Positions 24,827 through 33,506 of a DNA stretch of 64,000 bases are shown here, one piece after another. Source of the stretch: GCA-2687025 sp964473525. GTDB lineage: Bacteria > Poribacteria > WGA-4E > GCA-2687025. Each line of letters begins with the position of its first letter. The first letter of the stretch is position 1. Where the stretch lies: NCBI GenBank assembly GCA_964473525.1, contig CAYYPK010000015.1:93295-157294 (forward strand), given 5' to 3'. Made by a program: the position numbers and the translations under genes. The notes beneath the pieces are model-generated. The model had not been told where the DNA came from, ran no database searches, and saw only the letters and a program-made list of their open reading frames with translations.

Positions 24827-25976
24827 AGGCCTGGTATGACTCGTAGTTGCGCCGCACTTCCGCGAGGCTGTCGCCGCCGAACTTCTCTAGCCACGCGTCA
24901 GCCAGGACGATCGCCATCATCGCCTCGCCCACCACGCCCCCGGCCGGCACCGCGCAGCTATCGGTGCGCTCCTTCTGCGCCGTGAACGCCTCCTTCGTGT
25001 TCACGTCCACGGACCGCAGCGCGCGCGCGAGCGTGGAGATCGGCTTCATCGCCACGTGAGCGACTAGCGGCATGCCGTTAGTGATGCCGCCCTCGAGACC
25101 CCCGGCACGGTTCGTCTCGCGATAGAACTGCTTCTCGTCGTCGTTGTAGAAGATCTCGTCATGGGCCTGCGAGCCGGGAATCTCGGCGCCGTCGAAGCCC
25201 AGACCGATCGCGACGCCCTTCATCGCCTGGATGCTCATCATGGCCGCTGCGACGCGTCCGTCCAGCTTTCGATCCCACGAGGTGTGGCTGCCCAGACCAA
25301 CGGGGAGCCCCTTGGCGACCACCGTGAAGACTCCGCCGCACGTGTCGCCGTTCTTCTGGCACGACTTGATGAAGTCCACCATGCGGCCCTCGGCCTCGGC
25401 GTCTGGGCAGCGCAGCGGCGACTCGTCGAACCCCTCGCAGCTGTCCAGCTCCGCGATGTCCATGTCGGTGGACACCGGCCCGATGCGTGTGACAGCCGAG
25501 AATATCGTCACCCCGAATTCCGCCAGCAGGCGACGCGCGATGCCGCCAACAGCCACGCGGGCGGCGGTCTCCCTCGCGCTGGCCCTCTCCAGGACGTTCC
25601 GTAGGTCGTCCTGATCGTACTTGATGCCGCCGACGAGGTCGGCGTGTCCCGGGCGTGGCCTGGTGAGGGTTCGCTTGTCGGTCTGCGCGTCTGGGTCCGC
25701 CGACATGACGTTCTCCCAGTTCTCCCAGTCGCGGTTGCGCACCCACATTGAGATCGGGCTCCCGAGGGTAAGTCCGCCGCGAACTCCGGCCAGGAACTCG
25801 ACGCCGTCGGTCTCGATCTTCATGCGACCGCCGCGCCCGTAGCCCAATTGGCGCCGCGCCATGTCGACGTTCACTTGGCTCTCTTCGAGCGGCAGGCCGG
25901 CCGGCACGCCCGACACAACAGCCGTGAGACCCTTGCCGTGCGACTCGCCAGCGGTCACCCAGGAAAACAGGGGCAT
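24810..25976 (-). CDS. aroC: Chorismate synthase
   Basis: A 388-residue FMN-dependent enzyme making chorismate from EPSP. Signature segments are 'GESHG' (10-14), 'RPRPGHADL' (107-115) and 'RASARETAARVAVGG' (131-145). Its 3' end overlaps aroK by 17 bp. It is the first gene of the minus-strand run aroC-aroK-aroB-aroQ-efp-accB-accC; aroA, aroE and aroF are absent from the window. Confidence 0.96.
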   Translation of the reverse strand: MPLFSWVTAGESHGKGLTAVVSGVPAGLPLEESQVNVDMARRQLGYGRGGRMKIETDGVEFLAGVRGGLTLGSPISMWVRNRDWENWENVMSADPDAQTDKRTLTRPRPGHADLVGGIKYDQDDLRNVLERASARETAARVAVGGIARRLLAEFGVTIFSAVTRIGPVSTDMDIAELDSCEGFDESPLRCPDAEAEGRMVDFIKSCQKNGDTCGGVFTVVAKGLPVGLGSHTSWDRKLDGRVAAAMMSIQAMKGVAIGLGFDGAEIPGSQAHDEIFYNDDEKQFYRETNRAGGLEGGITNGMPLVAHVAMKPISTLARALRSVDVNTKEAFTAQKERTDSCAVPAGGVVGEAMMAIVLADAWLEKFGGDSLAEVRRNYESYQAYVRSV

Positions 25977-26014
25977 GCTTGTGTCCAGTTAATACAACTC
26001 AGCGCCACGCGCCG

Positions 26015-27436
26015 TTACTCGGACGGCTCAGGGCGGGCCGGGGCTTCGAACCACGCGTGTATGTTGGAGCCCGACGTCGCGTCCCGTCGATCCATCCAGA
26101 CGATCGCCGGTCCGCCGTCGCGTGCGTGCATCGCCATCGCGAGTCGCACGCCCTCCTCGGTGACGAGCGGCTCGCCACCCGCCGCCATCAACGCGGCGCC
26201 CGACGGATCGAGTCGCTGCAAGTAGAGATCCTGCGGCGTTACGTCGTCCGTTTCACGCCGGTAATCGTACCACGCAACTAGCAGGCTGTCGCCATGTACC
26301 GCGAGCGTTGGGTCGCGCTGACGACCGCGCTCGTTCGACACGGGCAGACCGTCGTTCGGCCACGCCCATGAGCCATCGCTCAGCACGCGCTGCGCGTAGA
26401 CATCGTCAAAGACATCGCGCTGGTCGGTCCACGCGATGTACGCGCCGCCAACGCCGTCGGCCACGGCAGCGATGGTTTGCTGCGTCCCTGTCGCCACACA
26501 CAGCGCGCGACCCTCCTCCTCCCAGCGCATGTCGCCGGACGCGTCGAGGTGCTGCGAGTAAAGGTCGAAGTTCGTGTACGACCCTTCGTCGTGCCGGTAG
26601 TCGACCCAGAATACGTACGCGCCGCCGTGCGTGTCGCCGACGATTTGCGGCGCCGCCTGGCTGCCGCGCGCATCCGCCACGGGGGCCCCGACGTCTGGCC
26701 ACAGCCGCTCGCCCGACGTGGACACCCGTTGCGCCCGGACACGCCAGTCTGGGTGCGTTACGTCCCACCACGTCACCACCACGCCGTCGACGCCATCGAG
26801 CGCGACGAACGGGTCGTACTGGTGCCGCGGCGACCCGCACACGACCCCACCGTTGGCGGCCCAGAGGGCATCGCCATCGCCGGTGAGGTGTTGCCCGAAG
26901 ATGTCCTGCCCGCCGTCCCGCGAGTCTTCCCAGACGATGAAGCAGCCGCCGGCGCCGTCGGCGACGATCTTGGCGTCGTCCTTGGCGGCGGCTGTCACCG
27001 CGACGGCGACTCCGTCGGACGGCTCCCACCGTGGCGCGCCGTGCCGGTCGTACTTCTGCGCGTAGATGTCGGCGCCACCGTTCCGCCCGTCCATCCAGGC
27101 GAGGATGAAACCATCCGCGCCGTCCGACGCGACGATGGGCGCCCGCTGGTTCCGAGCCCCGCCCACCAGGAGTCTGCCGTTCGCCTCCCACAGCTCCTCG
27201 CCGGTGGCCGCGTAGCCTTGCCCATACACATCGTCGTCAGGGCCGCGGGCGTCCTGCCACGCTACGTAGAGCGTCCCGCTGGCTGTCACGGCCGAGCCAG
27301 GGAACGACGCGGATGCGCCCGTCTGCGTCACTCGCGCGACGCTGGCGACCGCGCCGGTCCCCCACGCCATTGCCAGCAGCGCGGAAACCGCGGCTCGTGA
27401 GGCATTTCGCGTCCATCCACGCACACTCAACGACAT
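26015..27436 (-). CDS. Exported repeat beta-propeller protein of unknown function
   Basis: A 473-residue protein with an N-terminal signal peptide ('ALLAMAWGTGAVAS'). The rest is a run of about eight repeats of roughly 50 residues. Each has a 'G.Y.AW.D.R' strand pair followed by 'D.YAQ' and 'G...W...G', for example 'AWMDGRNGGADIYAQKYD' and 'IVWEDSRDGGQDIFGQHL'. This suggests a beta-propeller or sialidase-like fold. I see no catalytic Asp-box set, membrane anchor or sorting tail, so a secreted or periplasmic binding role is possible. It is divergent from the GNAT gene across a 98-bp gap. Confidence 0.7.
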   Translation of the reverse strand: MSLSVRGWTRNASRAAVSALLAMAWGTGAVASVARVTQTGASASFPGSAVTASGTLYVAWQDARGPDDDVYGQGYAATGEELWEANGRLLVGGARNQRAPIVASDGADGFILAWMDGRNGGADIYAQKYDRHGAPRWEPSDGVAVAVTAAAKDDAKIVADGAGGCFIVWEDSRDGGQDIFGQHLTGDGDALWAANGGVVCGSPRHQYDPFVALDGVDGVVVTWWDVTHPDWRVRAQRVSTSGERLWPDVGAPVADARGSQAAPQIVGDTHGGAYVFWVDYRHDEGSYTNFDLYSQHLDASGDMRWEEEGRALCVATGTQQTIAAVADGVGGAYIAWTDQRDVFDDVYAQRVLSDGSWAWPNDGLPVSNERGRQRDPTLAVHGDSLLVAWYDYRRETDDVTPQDLYLQRLDPSGAALMAAGGEPLVTEEGVRLAMAMHARDGGPAIVWMDRRDATSGSNIHAWFEAPARPEPSE

Positions 27437-27534
27437 GCTACGCTCCCCAGGACGCTAGTATATCACAGGGCTTCCGACTGGCCGGCAGCGCGCGGACGGC
27501 CGTGCGAGAGTATACCGAGGCAGCGTCGAGTGGC

Positions 27535-28428
27535 ATGAAGACAGACGTTCGCGACCTGTCGGTGATCCCGTCGCTCTACCCGCTGTACACGCGCCTGATC
27601 CACGGCACGCCCTTCTGCTACGACGTGTCGGCGCAGGAGTTCGCCGCGGGAGCAACGTACCGCGGCCCCTGGACGCGCGCGCAACTGACGCACGAGCGCA
27701 TCATCACGGCCGGCGGCGCGCGCGACATCCTCGGGTTCGCGCAGGTGGGGGTGGCCCCCTCCCAGAAGAGCGGCGATGGCGACCGAGTCGTGGTCCGCTT
27801 CTTCATCTACCCTCCTGGCCGTCGCGACGTTGGCGCTGCGGTTCTCCAGGGCGTCGACGCGTACGCGCGTGACCGCCAGCTACGTCGAGTCGAAGCCTTC
27901 ATCCACGGGTATACTTACCGTTCGTACCACCTCGGGTTCGGCGCTCTGTCGGCCACGCTGGGACACGTGCACGGCTTGCTCGGCTCGCACGGCTACAGGG
28001 TCGCGGACACGGAGACGTTCCTGACCCGGGACGTGTGCCACGGCAGCGCGCCGACTCCGCCTGCCGGCGCGGTGGAGATCTCCACGGACACCGACGATGG
28101 GGGAGGCCGACCGCCGGATTTTACCGTGAGGGCCACCCATGACGGCGCACTTGTAGGCGAGTGCATCAACCACTCAGTCGGCCGCTACAGCCGCGCGGAG
28201 GAGGCGCAAGAGACGCTGTTCACCGCGTGGCTGGGCGTGTCCGACGACTGGCAAGGCAAGGGTTGGGGTCGTTACCTGCTCACACGTTCGCTGGCCGTGG
28301 GTCGACAGCTCGGGTACCGCGATGCCGCGATCAGCGTCGACGGCAGGAACTGGCGCGCGCTCCTTCTGTACACGAACCTGGGCTACCGCGTCGTGAACAC
28401 GGCCTGCTCCTTCAGGGCCGAGGCATGA
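27535..28428 (+). CDS. GNAT-family N-acetyltransferase, two-domain
   Basis: A 297-residue protein. The C-terminal half (about residues 160-297) is a clear GNAT domain: 'AWLGVSDDWQGKGWGRYLL' carries the acetyl-CoA loop (Q/R-x-x-G-x-G/A pattern) and 'NWRALLLYTNLGYRVV' the C-terminal motif. The N-terminal half (about 20-150) looks like a second, degenerate GNAT domain with 'GFAQVGVAP' and 'VRFFIYPPGRRDVGAAVL'. The acceptor is unknown. The ATG at 27535 is chosen because the upstream open frame is Arg/Pro-rich antisense of the neighbour; its ribosome site is weak. Confidence 0.8.
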   Translation: MKTDVRDLSVIPSLYPLYTRLIHGTPFCYDVSAQEFAAGATYRGPWTRAQLTHERIITAGGARDILGFAQVGVAPSQKSGDGDRVVVRFFIYPPGRRDVGAAVLQGVDAYARDRQLRRVEAFIHGYTYRSYHLGFGALSATLGHVHGLLGSHGYRVADTETFLTRDVCHGSAPTPPAGAVEISTDTDDGGGRPPDFTVRATHDGALVGECINHSVGRYSRAEEAQETLFTAWLGVSDDWQGKGWGRYLLTRSLAVGRQLGYRDAAISVDGRNWRALLLYTNLGYRVVNTACSFRAEA

Positions 28429-28518
28429 GCAGACGGGCCGTGGCGCCTTCACGGAGCGGTCTATTCAGGCGATAATGTACGGGCACGCGCACTCGTCACC
28501 ACGGAGCTTGGGAAGACC

Positions 28519-29277
28519 ATGAAGCTAGGCATCGTCACGTACCAGCTAGCGAACGCCTGGGACGTAGCGACGATCATCGAACGGTGCGCCGCGACAGGTT
28601 TCCAGGGCGTGGAACTGCGCACGACGCACGCGCACGGTGTCGAGGTGGAGCTGTCCGCCGCCGAGCGCGTCGACATCCGCACGCGGTTCGCGGACGGTGG
28701 GGTCGAAATCGCAGGACTCGGCAGCGCGTTCGAATACCACTCCGCCGACTCGGCCGAAGTGCGACGGCACATCGAAGGCACCAACGAGTACGTGAAGCTC
28801 GCGCACGATGTCGGGTCGCCAGGCGTCAAGGTGCGACCGAACGGTCTGCCCGACGGCGTGCCAGCCGAGCGCACGCTCGAGCAGATTGGCAAGTCGCTGT
28901 CGGAGTGCGGCGAGTTCGCGGCGAGCCACGGCGTTGAGATCCGCGTCGAAGTGCACGGCCGCGAGACGCAGAAGCCGGAGAACATGCGCGCCATCATGGA
29001 CGCGTGCGACAGCGCGAACGTCCGCGTCTGCTGGAATTCGAACCCAACCGACGTCAACGACGGGTCCATCGCGGAGTCGCTTGGGCTGCTCGGGGACGAC
29101 ATCGGGCTCGTGCACATCACCGAGCTGTACAATGAGGCTTACCCGTACCGCGATCTGTTCCGGTACCTCAAGCAGTCCGGGTACGAAGGCTTCTGCCTGG
29201 CGGAGATCCCCGCCAGCGAAGAGCCTGAGCGGCTCATGCGCTACTACCGAGGGCTCTTCAACGCGCTACAGCCGTAG
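28519..29277 (+). CDS. Sugar phosphate isomerase/epimerase (xylose isomerase-like TIM barrel)
   Basis: A 252-residue AP-endonuclease-2-like TIM barrel. The characteristic strands and metal positions are visible: 'GFQGVELRT' with the first Glu, 'EIRVEVHGRETQ' with a central Glu/His, 'VRVCWNSNPTDVN', 'IGLVHITELYN' with His, and 'GFCLAEIPASEEPERLM' with the final Glu. Members isomerise or epimerise sugars or inositols and the substrate is not readable. The ATG follows 'GGGAAG'. The next gene, a small lectin-like protein, starts 44 bp downstream on the same strand. Confidence 0.85.
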   Translation: MKLGIVTYQLANAWDVATIIERCAATGFQGVELRTTHAHGVEVELSAAERVDIRTRFADGGVEIAGLGSAFEYHSADSAEVRRHIEGTNEYVKLAHDVGSPGVKVRPNGLPDGVPAERTLEQIGKSLSECGEFAASHGVEIRVEVHGRETQKPENMRAIMDACDSANVRVCWNSNPTDVNDGSIAESLGLLGDDIGLVHITELYNEAYPYRDLFRYLKQSGYEGFCLAEIPASEEPERLMRYYRGLFNALQP

Positions 29278-29321
29278 AGCTAGCCCTCGGTGGCTCCACC
29301 GTAATCACCTTGGAGAATACG

Positions 29322-29708
29322 ATGTCTCTGACCGTAGTTCGTATGGCGCGGCCTAGCCGCGACTGGCAAGAGACCTACGTGCGGGTCAGGAAGGGCCAAC
29401 GGCTCGTAGTCGACGCCGAGGGCGCCTGGTCGCCAGATCTGGGTAACCGCACGGGTTGGTGTGGTGGCGACGGCATCCCTAGCCTCATCGCCGGCGGCGA
29501 GTTCACGATGCCCGGAGCCAACGTCGGGGCGCTCGTAGGTCGCATTGGTGGTGGTGACGCGAGAGTGTTGGCGCTCGGCCACCGTTACGACAACATCGCC
29601 CAAGACGACGGCGTGCTGTTCATCGCGATGAACGAGCACGAGTGCCGCAACAACCAGGCGGGTAGCCTGCTCGTGACTATCATCCTGTTCGACGCTGACG
29701 AGGAGTAG
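29322..29708 (+). CDS. Small LecA-like (PA-IL) lectin-fold protein
   Basis: A 128-residue beta-sandwich protein. The order 'DWQETYVRVRKGQRLVVDAEG' then 'WSPD', 'CGGDGIPSL', 'MPGANVGALVGRIG' and 'GVLFIAMNEHE...NQAGSLLVTI' matches the LecA/PA-IL-like galactose-binding domain. The Asn/Asp residues near 'AMNEHECRNNQAG' stand where calcium and sugar are bound in LecA. No signal peptide is seen. The ATG at 29322 has GGAG 6 bases upstream and is preferred over a TTG four codons earlier. It lies downstream of a sugar isomerase/epimerase and ends 2 bp from the convergent dockerin lipoprotein gene. Confidence 0.7.
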   Translation: MSLTVVRMARPSRDWQETYVRVRKGQRLVVDAEGAWSPDLGNRTGWCGGDGIPSLIAGGEFTMPGANVGALVGRIGGGDARVLALGHRYDNIAQDDGVLFIAMNEHECRNNQAGSLLVTIILFDADEE

Positions 29709-29710
29709 TC

Positions 29711-30640
29711 CTACCTGCCGAACACGACGGCAACGGCGACGAGGTCCGCGATGTCTACGCGGCCGTCGCCGTTGATGTCTTCAGGCCCGAACGCCGGCTG
29801 ACCGAACCCCAGGGCGACGGCGACCAGGTCCGATATGTCCACGCGTCCGTCGCCGGTGACGTCCTCTCTCGCCGGGTCGGCGAACGCAGCCGCGCGGTCG
29901 CCGTCGACCTCCACATCGCGCAAGCGCGCGCCCGCGCTTAGCTGCTGGGCCATCCACTCCGCGAGCGCTGCCTCGTAGTCGGCGAATTGCGGCCGCAGCT
30001 GCTGCTGGATATCCCGCTCGACGTCGCGTAGGGCGTCCCTTAGAGGGCCACGCACGGCCGGGATGGCGTCGTCGGTGTTGACCGCGATCTCCACGGCGAG
30101 GGGCTCCCAACCAAGGCGTGTTCCCGCCACGGTGGGGAACAGGTACACCGTGACTCTCCCACCGGACACGTAGAACGCCATATCCTCGACGCCAGCGAGG
30201 GTGTGAACCTCGGCGAGTACACCTTCCTCCGCGTCCTGAATGTCCAGTTCGACGCGCAACGCCTGTCGGGCGGCGTCCCACCTGGCGTCCGCGCTGGCGA
30301 ACCGGAGGCCGTTGAGTTGTACATCGGCGAATCCGAACGGCACGAACACGGTTCGCTCGGCCAGGTCCACGGTGAACCGCGCCGTCGCGTCAGACCCAGG
30401 CAGGCGTAGCGAGTAGTCGTTGCGGCCGGTGTCGAAGCTCGTGAGATCGCCACGGGCGACGTGCTCGTTCAGCGCTGCGGCGAGCTGGGACAGCAGGCGT
30501 TCGTCGAAGTGGGCGGTCAAGCCGCGCGGCCCCGACTGATCGCATGAGGAGACCGTCAGCACGCACATCGCGAGGGCGGCACGCGTAGCGACCAGGAGCC
30601 GCCCTGGTAGCTTGCGTGGGTCGGCGGGGTCAGTCGTCAT
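29711..30640 (-). CDS. Lipoprotein with C-terminal dockerin type I repeats
   Basis: A 309-residue protein. The N terminus has a basic start, a hydrophobic stretch and a lipobox-like 'LTVSSC'. Residues about 35-255 form an all-beta/amphipathic domain of unknown family. The last 50 residues hold two EF-hand-like dockerin repeats, 'GDGRVDISDLVAVALGFG' and 'NGDGRVDIADLVAVAVVFG', with Asp/Asn calcium ligands. Dockerins normally bind cohesins; no cohesin gene is in the window. Its ATG overlaps the end of the MacB-like ATPase gene by 11 bp, so it belongs to the efflux operon. Confidence 0.8.
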   Translation of the reverse strand: MTTDPADPRKLPGRLLVATRAALAMCVLTVSSCDQSGPRGLTAHFDERLLSQLAAALNEHVARGDLTSFDTGRNDYSLRLPGSDATARFTVDLAERTVFVPFGFADVQLNGLRFASADARWDAARQALRVELDIQDAEEGVLAEVHTLAGVEDMAFYVSGGRVTVYLFPTVAGTRLGWEPLAVEIAVNTDDAIPAVRGPLRDALRDVERDIQQQLRPQFADYEAALAEWMAQQLSAGARLRDVEVDGDRAAAFADPAREDVTGDGRVDISDLVAVALGFGQPAFGPEDINGDGRVDIADLVAVAVVFGR

Positions 30641-31466
30641 CGCCGGAGTGCGTGGGCGGCGCGGAGATGGCGCGCTCGCCGTGGATGGACTTCGCGAGCG
30701 GCGACATCTCCTTGATCCACTCGTCCGACTCGATCTCTCCGTCGCGCAGGCGGATGATGCGCTGGCAGTACCCAGCGATATCCGGCTCGTGCGTCACGAG
30801 GACCATCGTGTTGCCGTTCGCGTGCAACTCGGTAAAGAGCTGCATGATGTCGGTACTGGTGCGGGAGTCCAGGTTGCCCGTGGGCTCGTCGGCGAAGATG
30901 ATCGCCGGGTCGGTCACCAGCGCGCGCGCGATTGCGACGCGCTGTATCTGCCCGCCCGAGAGTTCGTTCGACTTGTGGTGGACGCGGTCGCCAAGCTGCA
31001 CGGCTTCCAGGGCCTGGATCGCGCGACGGCGGCGTTCGCGGCGGCTCGTGCCCGCGTAGATGAGCGGCAGCTCGACGTTGTGCAACGCCGACATACGGGG
31101 CAGCAGGTTGAACGACTGGAACACGAACCCGATCTTCCGGTTCCGAAGCTCCGCCAACTGGTTGTCGCTCACGGCGGAGATGCTAACTTCCTCTAAGACG
31201 TAGCTGCCGGAGGTCGGCTTCGACAGGCAGCCCAAGATGTCCATCATGGTGGACTTGCCAGAGCCGGACGGCCCCATTATGGCAACCATCTCTCCCTGGG
31301 TGATCTTGAGCGACACGCCCCGCAGCGCGTGGACCTCCATATCCCCCATGACGTAGGTCTTGTGCAGGTCCTCGACCTCGATCATAGACCGGCCATTGCT
31401 GCCGCTGGCCGTCGGTGGCGGCGCGACAGGTGGCGACGTCTCGGCGCTGGGCTGGGCTTCCTGCAT
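30630..31466 (-). CDS. ABC transporter ATP-binding protein (MacB/LolD type)
   Basis: A 278-residue ATPase with an extra Pro/Ser/Ala-rich N-terminal 27 residues. Walker A is 'GPSGSGKST' (65-73), the signature is 'LSGGQIQR' (169-176) and Walker B is 'AIIFADEPTGNLD' (188-200). It clearly belongs to the MacB/LolD group, but the FtsX permease that should accompany it is not encoded next to it. The downstream gene is a dockerin lipoprotein and the upstream gene (21 bp) is the adaptor. Confidence 0.9.
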   Translation of the reverse strand: MQEAQPSAETSPPVAPPPTASGSNGRSMIEVEDLHKTYVMGDMEVHALRGVSLKITQGEMVAIMGPSGSGKSTMMDILGCLSKPTSGSYVLEEVSISAVSDNQLAELRNRKIGFVFQSFNLLPRMSALHNVELPLIYAGTSRRERRRRAIQALEAVQLGDRVHHKSNELSGGQIQRVAIARALVTDPAIIFADEPTGNLDSRTSTDIMQLFTELHANGNTMVLVTHEPDIAGYCQRIIRLRDGEIESDEWIKEMSPLAKSIHGERAISAPPTHSGDDD

Positions 31467-31487
31467 ACTGGGTATCCTTGGGGTCGG

Positions 31488-33506
31488 TTAGTTCGAGACT
31501 AGACGCGACAGGTCCGGGATCAGCACTTCATCGCCGACGTTGAGCCCGGTCACGACCTGGAACGCAGTGTCGTTGCGCAAGCCGACCTTTATCTGCGTCT
31601 CGACGCCGCCTCCGCCCTTCTTCTCATTCTTCTTGCCGCCAACGAACGGTATGCGTGCGAGGAAGCCCTTCTTCTCTGGTTCGGCGTCGGATGCGGCGTC
31701 CTGGAGCAAGACGAGCTGCTTGCGCTCGCTCTCGACCTCCACACGCACATCCTCTATCTTCCCAGGCTTCGCTTCGTCGCCGTCTTCAGGCTGCTCGCCG
31801 TCGCCCCCTACGCCTCCCTCGGGCACGATGTGGAGCGTCTGCTCGCCCACCCGGAGGCCCTTGGGCGCTCCTTCGTCGATGAATATGACGACTGGGAACT
31901 TCTCCGCGCCTGACAGCGACATGATCCGCCCGGGGTACTTCTTGCCCGATCTCGACTCGACGGACACCTTCTGGTTCTTGGACAGCTGACCGAGCGATTC
32001 AGCTGGCACCGCCGCGGAGACCGTGAGCTTCTGCTTCTCGATGAGCGTCTCGATCGGCAGTACCGCCACGGCGGTCTCGTCGGCGACGATGACGTCAACA
32101 TCGACGTTCATGCCAGGCCGTAGCTCGGGCGGCGAACCGAGCACCTCAATCTCGACCTCGAACTTGGTCACGTTGTCGATCGGTATGGCTTGCGGCGATA
32201 TCTCCTTGACGCGACCGTTGAAGACCGTGTCCTCGTACGCGTCAGAGTGAATCTCCACCCGCTGATCGACCACTATCTTGGGGATGTCCACCTCGTTGAT
32301 GAAGGTCTTGATGACCATTTGCGACAGGTCAGCGATCGTCATGATGGCGGGGCCTTGCGAGAACGCCGACCTGCCGGACTGCACGATCTCGCCTTCCTCG
32401 ACGACCAACTGGATGATGGTGCCGGTCATCGGGGCGAGAATCTTCGTCCAGTCCAGCCGCTCCTGGGCGTTCCTGGACGTGCTCTCGGCGCGCACGAAGT
32501 TCGCGTTAGCCACGGCCAACGACGACTGACTGTTCTGCTTCTCCGCGTCGACGGAGTTCTGCACGCGCGCGAGCTCGGTGCCGGCCGTCTGTAGCTGCAG
32601 CTCGCCCTGTTGCTCGATCGCTTCGCGCGACGCCTTGATCTCGTCCAGGTTCTTCTGATGGAACGCGAGGACGTTCCGGCGGTTCTCGGTGGCTGCCTCG
32701 CGGGAGAGTATTGCCTCTTTCTGCGACTTCTCGGACTCGAGCTGCGCCGCCACGTCGTTCTCCGCCTGCTCGTGCGCCGTCTTGGCGTTGGCGTGCGCCG
32801 CCTGGGCGGTCTCCAGCGCGCTGGCGGACACGAAGTCCTTGCCGTGGAGCTCCTGCATGCGGCGCAGCTCGGCGGCCGCGTTGGTCAGGCTGACGCTTGT
32901 GGAGTCACGCCGCGAGCGCGCGCGAGAGAGCGAGATCTCGCTCTGCGTGAGGGCGATACGCGCCTGGCTCAGTGCGATGAGATCCTGCTCGACGGCGGTT
33001 TCGGTGTTGGCGATCTCTAGCTCGGCGGATGTGACCTGCTGCACGGTCGTCCGCCTGGATGCGTCGAGCCCCGCCTGCGCCATGGCGACGCTGTCCGTCG
33101 CGGATGCGAGGAGCGCGTCCTGCCGGAGCTGCGTCAGATCCACATTGCGACTCGCCTGCTGCACCTGCGCCTGCGAGCCGCCGAGGTTGGCCTCCGCCTG
33201 CTTCAGCTCCTCCGCGATGCGCTCGTCGTCGAGCTCGATGAGCGTGTCGCCGACGGTCACCGAGTCACCCTCGCGCACGTGTATGCGCGAGATCTCGCCT
33301 TCCACGTTCGATTTCACGTTGACCGAGATGAGAGGCTCTAGCCGGCCGGTCTCGCGGATCTTCACGCGCAACGGGCCGCTCTTCACCATCTCGAGGCGCG
33401 GGCCAGAGCCCTCTTCCTTCGTGCCGCGTCCCTTGACGACGAACACGCCCACCGAGGCCAACATGACGACGGCGATGCCGATCAGTATGAGGCGCTTGCG
33501 TTTCAA
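31488..33506 (-). CDS. MacA/HlyD-family periplasmic adaptor with long coiled coil
   Basis: A 672-residue membrane-fusion protein. One transmembrane segment ('LILIGIAVVMLASVGVFVV') is followed by a half-lipoyl strand ('VNVKSNVEGEI', 65-72), an alpha-helical hairpin of about 255 residues (95-352), the second lipoyl half ('APMTGTIIQLVVEEGE') and beta-barrel domains. The C terminus is extended by charged linker segments to about 300 residues beyond the lipoyl domain, far longer than E. coli MacA (about 370 residues in total). The start is TTG, overlapping the TolC-like stop (TTGA). Confidence 0.9.
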   Translation of the reverse strand: MKRKRLILIGIAVVMLASVGVFVVKGRGTKEEGSGPRLEMVKSGPLRVKIRETGRLEPLISVNVKSNVEGEISRIHVREGDSVTVGDTLIELDDERIAEELKQAEANLGGSQAQVQQASRNVDLTQLRQDALLASATDSVAMAQAGLDASRRTTVQQVTSAELEIANTETAVEQDLIALSQARIALTQSEISLSRARSRRDSTSVSLTNAAAELRRMQELHGKDFVSASALETAQAAHANAKTAHEQAENDVAAQLESEKSQKEAILSREAATENRRNVLAFHQKNLDEIKASREAIEQQGELQLQTAGTELARVQNSVDAEKQNSQSSLAVANANFVRAESTSRNAQERLDWTKILAPMTGTIIQLVVEEGEIVQSGRSAFSQGPAIMTIADLSQMVIKTFINEVDIPKIVVDQRVEIHSDAYEDTVFNGRVKEISPQAIPIDNVTKFEVEIEVLGSPPELRPGMNVDVDVIVADETAVAVLPIETLIEKQKLTVSAAVPAESLGQLSKNQKVSVESRSGKKYPGRIMSLSGAEKFPVVIFIDEGAPKGLRVGEQTLHIVPEGGVGGDGEQPEDGDEAKPGKIEDVRVEVESERKQLVLLQDAASDAEPEKKGFLARIPFVGGKKNEKKGGGGVETQIKVGLRNDTAFQVVTGLNVGDEVLIPDLSRLVSN

